This document shows positions 38,553 to 40,135 of a stretch of DNA of 40,135 bases, in pieces; the first letter of the stretch is position 1, and the number at the start of each line of letters is the position of its first letter. The notes beneath the pieces were generated by a model. It did not search any database, was not told the DNA's origin, and saw only the letters and a program-made list of their open reading frames with translations. The position numbers were made by a program, and so were the translations under genes. The stretch is from Nemertoderma westbladi (lineage: Eukaryota; Xenacoelomorpha; Nemertodermatida; Nemertodermatidae): NCBI GenBank assembly GCA_032718475.1, contig JAUCBJ010002806.1, forward strand, positions 1 through 40,135. Reading direction: 5' to 3'.

Positions 38553-38815
38553 TTGGTTCTCCCAATCTTGACTCTTGAACAGAGCCGCCTCCGCTTTGCA
38601 GGACATTGCTTTCGCCGTGAGGACCAGCCAGTGCACAATCTTGTACTTTGGCAGCCTCATGGAGTGAATAAGCATGGTGGAAAGCTCACGACTTTCTTGA
38701 GACGCATCTTGAAAGGACTTAAAGATGCAGATAATCTCGCGAAAGTAATGGGGAATAGGGAGTTGTGGAGGCGCTATTTGTTGAAAAGCCGGCATAGCAT
38801 TCTTATACACGCTGT
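38553..38815 (+). pseudogene. RTE-like LINE C-terminal fragment, copy B
   Basis: The frame reads LEQSRLRFAGHCFRREDQP, then LVLWQPHGVNKHGG, TTFLRR and GNRELWRRYLLKSRH. This matches the C-terminal end of the intact LINE ORF (RRLRFSGHCWRSKDE, LLLWQPTHGKRSRG, ENREAWKDLI). The same fragment, more decayed, lies at 22957-23172. There is no RT or endonuclease here, so it is 5'-truncated. Confidence 0.75.
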
Positions 38816-38879
38816 AGTTGGCTTGCCAATTGTGGATTGCATGGTGGTGGCAAAAACGTTTGTTAACCCAGCATAGCAT

Positions 38880-39418
38880 GTCAATATTATGCAGTTTGAA
38901 TGCTGCAGGCCGATAATAGTAATGTATATTGAGAAAGTGGATTTTTCACAAAAAGTAGGATTTTTGAATTGGAGTCTTAAAAACGAGTGCCTTCTCCACA
39001 ATATGATAGGAAATATTCATGACTAATAAAATAAAGAAACTAAAAAAACTGACTTCAAATTATAATTTGAAACTCTAAATATAGTTTGTTAGTTCATTTT
39101 CAAACTAAACTATAATTATTTATGTAACAACAATGAAAAATTACAACCCGTCCCACAACTTTGTAATGGGGATAGTGTAACAATGCCCGACTCAACGATA
39201 AAGGTATAACTATGTATGTACAGTACAATTAATAAAACGTAATTAATCTAAGTACAACTTTACCGAGAGCGTGGCAATTCCCGAGTCAACTTTAAAAATG
39301 TACTTAATTACAGTAATTATATACACACGCATTACATACAGTACTTTTTATAAATTGTAAATAAACAGTAAATTATTATTATTACTAATAACTTACAGTA
39401 GGACTATTGTACCCTTTT
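38880..39418. other. AT-rich stretch, nothing recognised
   Basis: No gene or named repeat is seen on either strand. Confidence 0.4.
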
Positions 39419-39640
39419 TTATATTGAGCACAACAATTTCGAATAATTTACAATTCGAGAGGTATACGTTTGAAGCACCACTACCTCTGGTATTGTAAGA
39501 GTGTAAGAGTCGCGCACTCTGTTGAATTTTTGTTTTAGGTAATTGGGACACATAACATTATACACTTTATGTACATGGTTAAGGCGTAGCTGCTTAACTC
39601 TACTATCTAATTTAAAATTTTTTAAAAAGTTAGCTGACAC
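39419..39640 (-). pseudogene. LINE C-terminal fragment (CR1/L2-like style)
   Basis: The minus-strand frame reads KQLRLNHVHKVYN, CPNYLKQKF and ends SKLLCSI. The pattern QL-L-H-HK-x3-x3-P-YL-x3-F is common in the region behind the RT of CR1/L2-like LINEs. It is about 70 residues long, with no RT core and no clear start. Confidence 0.45.
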
Positions 39641-40135
39641 CTACACTACAGGTTTGCAGTATTTAATAAATCTTATTACGGTAATTATAGTTACTACTGA
39701 TTTAAAGTACTTACTAGGAACGTAATAACTCCTATTCTCTCCAATAAAATCCACATAGTTGAGAATTAGAGCTACACACAATAAGGAATCGCGATTGATT
39801 TCTGCGTCAACCTTTTTTGTCCTAAAAATTATTAAAAAAAACAAATTTAAATTTAAAATTTAATTTTTTACTTGGTTACAAATAAATTATAACACAAATT
39901 ACACCACGCTAAAAACAAATATAAACCTTTAAACCAGTTAGTGTTTACTTCTAAGAATCAAGATTTTGCTTGTGCTTTTCTGTGTTGTTGCCTCAGTGAA
40001 AATAAAAAAACAAAACTTTCGAACATTAGTACACATTTTTTTTTAAACATTTTTTTTGGGTTCTAAGTCTGGAGAAACTCTCCGATTTCGCAAAGGAAAC
40101 GCCTGGTCTGCCGTCCAAACATGTCGCGTCGTTTT
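39641..40135. other. AT-rich stretch to the window end
   Basis: No gene is proven. At 39983-39999 a T-rich TTGTTGCCTCAG looks like a splice acceptor but is followed at once by TGA in one frame. The last 70 bases (from about 40060) are less AT-rich and open in two frames. A coding exon or an element may therefore begin or continue beyond the edge. Confidence 0.3.

Noticed and set aside
40060-40135. Start of a coding exon at the window edge
   Set aside because: Only about 75 bases are visible, open in two frames, with no supporting motif. I noted it in the region entry but did not call it.

Overview
The window looks like nuclear DNA of an invertebrate animal, probably marine and possibly a deuterostome such as an echinoderm. 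It is AT-rich. It has intron-split genes, APE-type LINEs, tRNA-headed SINEs, TTAA-targeting DNA elements and several minisatellites. The taxon is inferred from repeat style and receptor type only; no marker gene fixes it. Most of the window is mobile or repetitive DNA, and open frames longer than 60 codons mostly come from those elements.

Host-gene candidates are few. (1) 6652-6896 (+): a TATA box, an ETS core and a YY1-type site lead into a 54-codon first exon ending in CAG|GTAA. (2) 13392-14529 (-): a two-exon gene for a 62-residue secreted precursor with signal peptide, dibasic site, six-cysteine tail and terminal Gly. It falls below an ordinary ORF cutoff. (3) 28926-29297 (+): a single-exon Ly6/uPAR-like protein. 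(4) 30171-33922 (-): a class A (rhodopsin-like) GPCR in at least three exons, whose first intron is about 80% a 45-copy 38-bp minisatellite. (5) 35345-35484 (-): a possible internal exon with one membrane helix.

Layout. 1-2.7 kb: SINE fragment, dispersed repeats and a 39-bp array. 2.9-5.9 kb (-): decayed transposase-like modules in an unexpected order. 6.6-11.5 kb: first-exon candidate, a SINE, then a decayed LINE. 11.5-12.7 kb: a dispersed repeat with a tandemly amplified segment. 13.4-15.8 kb: the peptide gene and a piggyBac-like non-autonomous element. 17.3-21.3 kb: a clean nest, in which an intact RTE-like LINE (1013-aa ORF, perfect 11-bp target duplication) sits inside a TTAA-flanked inverted-repeat element that abuts a piggyBac-like end. 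21.4-23.2 kb: minisatellite, CA/poly-C tract and an RTE fragment. 23.7-26.5 kb: a foldback-type element with about 270-bp inverted ends, inner 30-bp tandem arrays and a 9-bp target duplication. 27.2-28.2 kb: the 3' end of a LINE with a restriction-like endonuclease domain. 28.9-34.2 kb: Ly6-like gene and GPCR. 35.3-40.1 kb: exon candidate, SINE copies and LINE fragments.

Ten poly-C or poly-G runs of 12-28 bases recur across the window, several of them between inverted repeats. No operon-like or CRISPR-like system is present. The clearest candidates for something undescribed are the cysteine-rich peptide gene and the foldback element.
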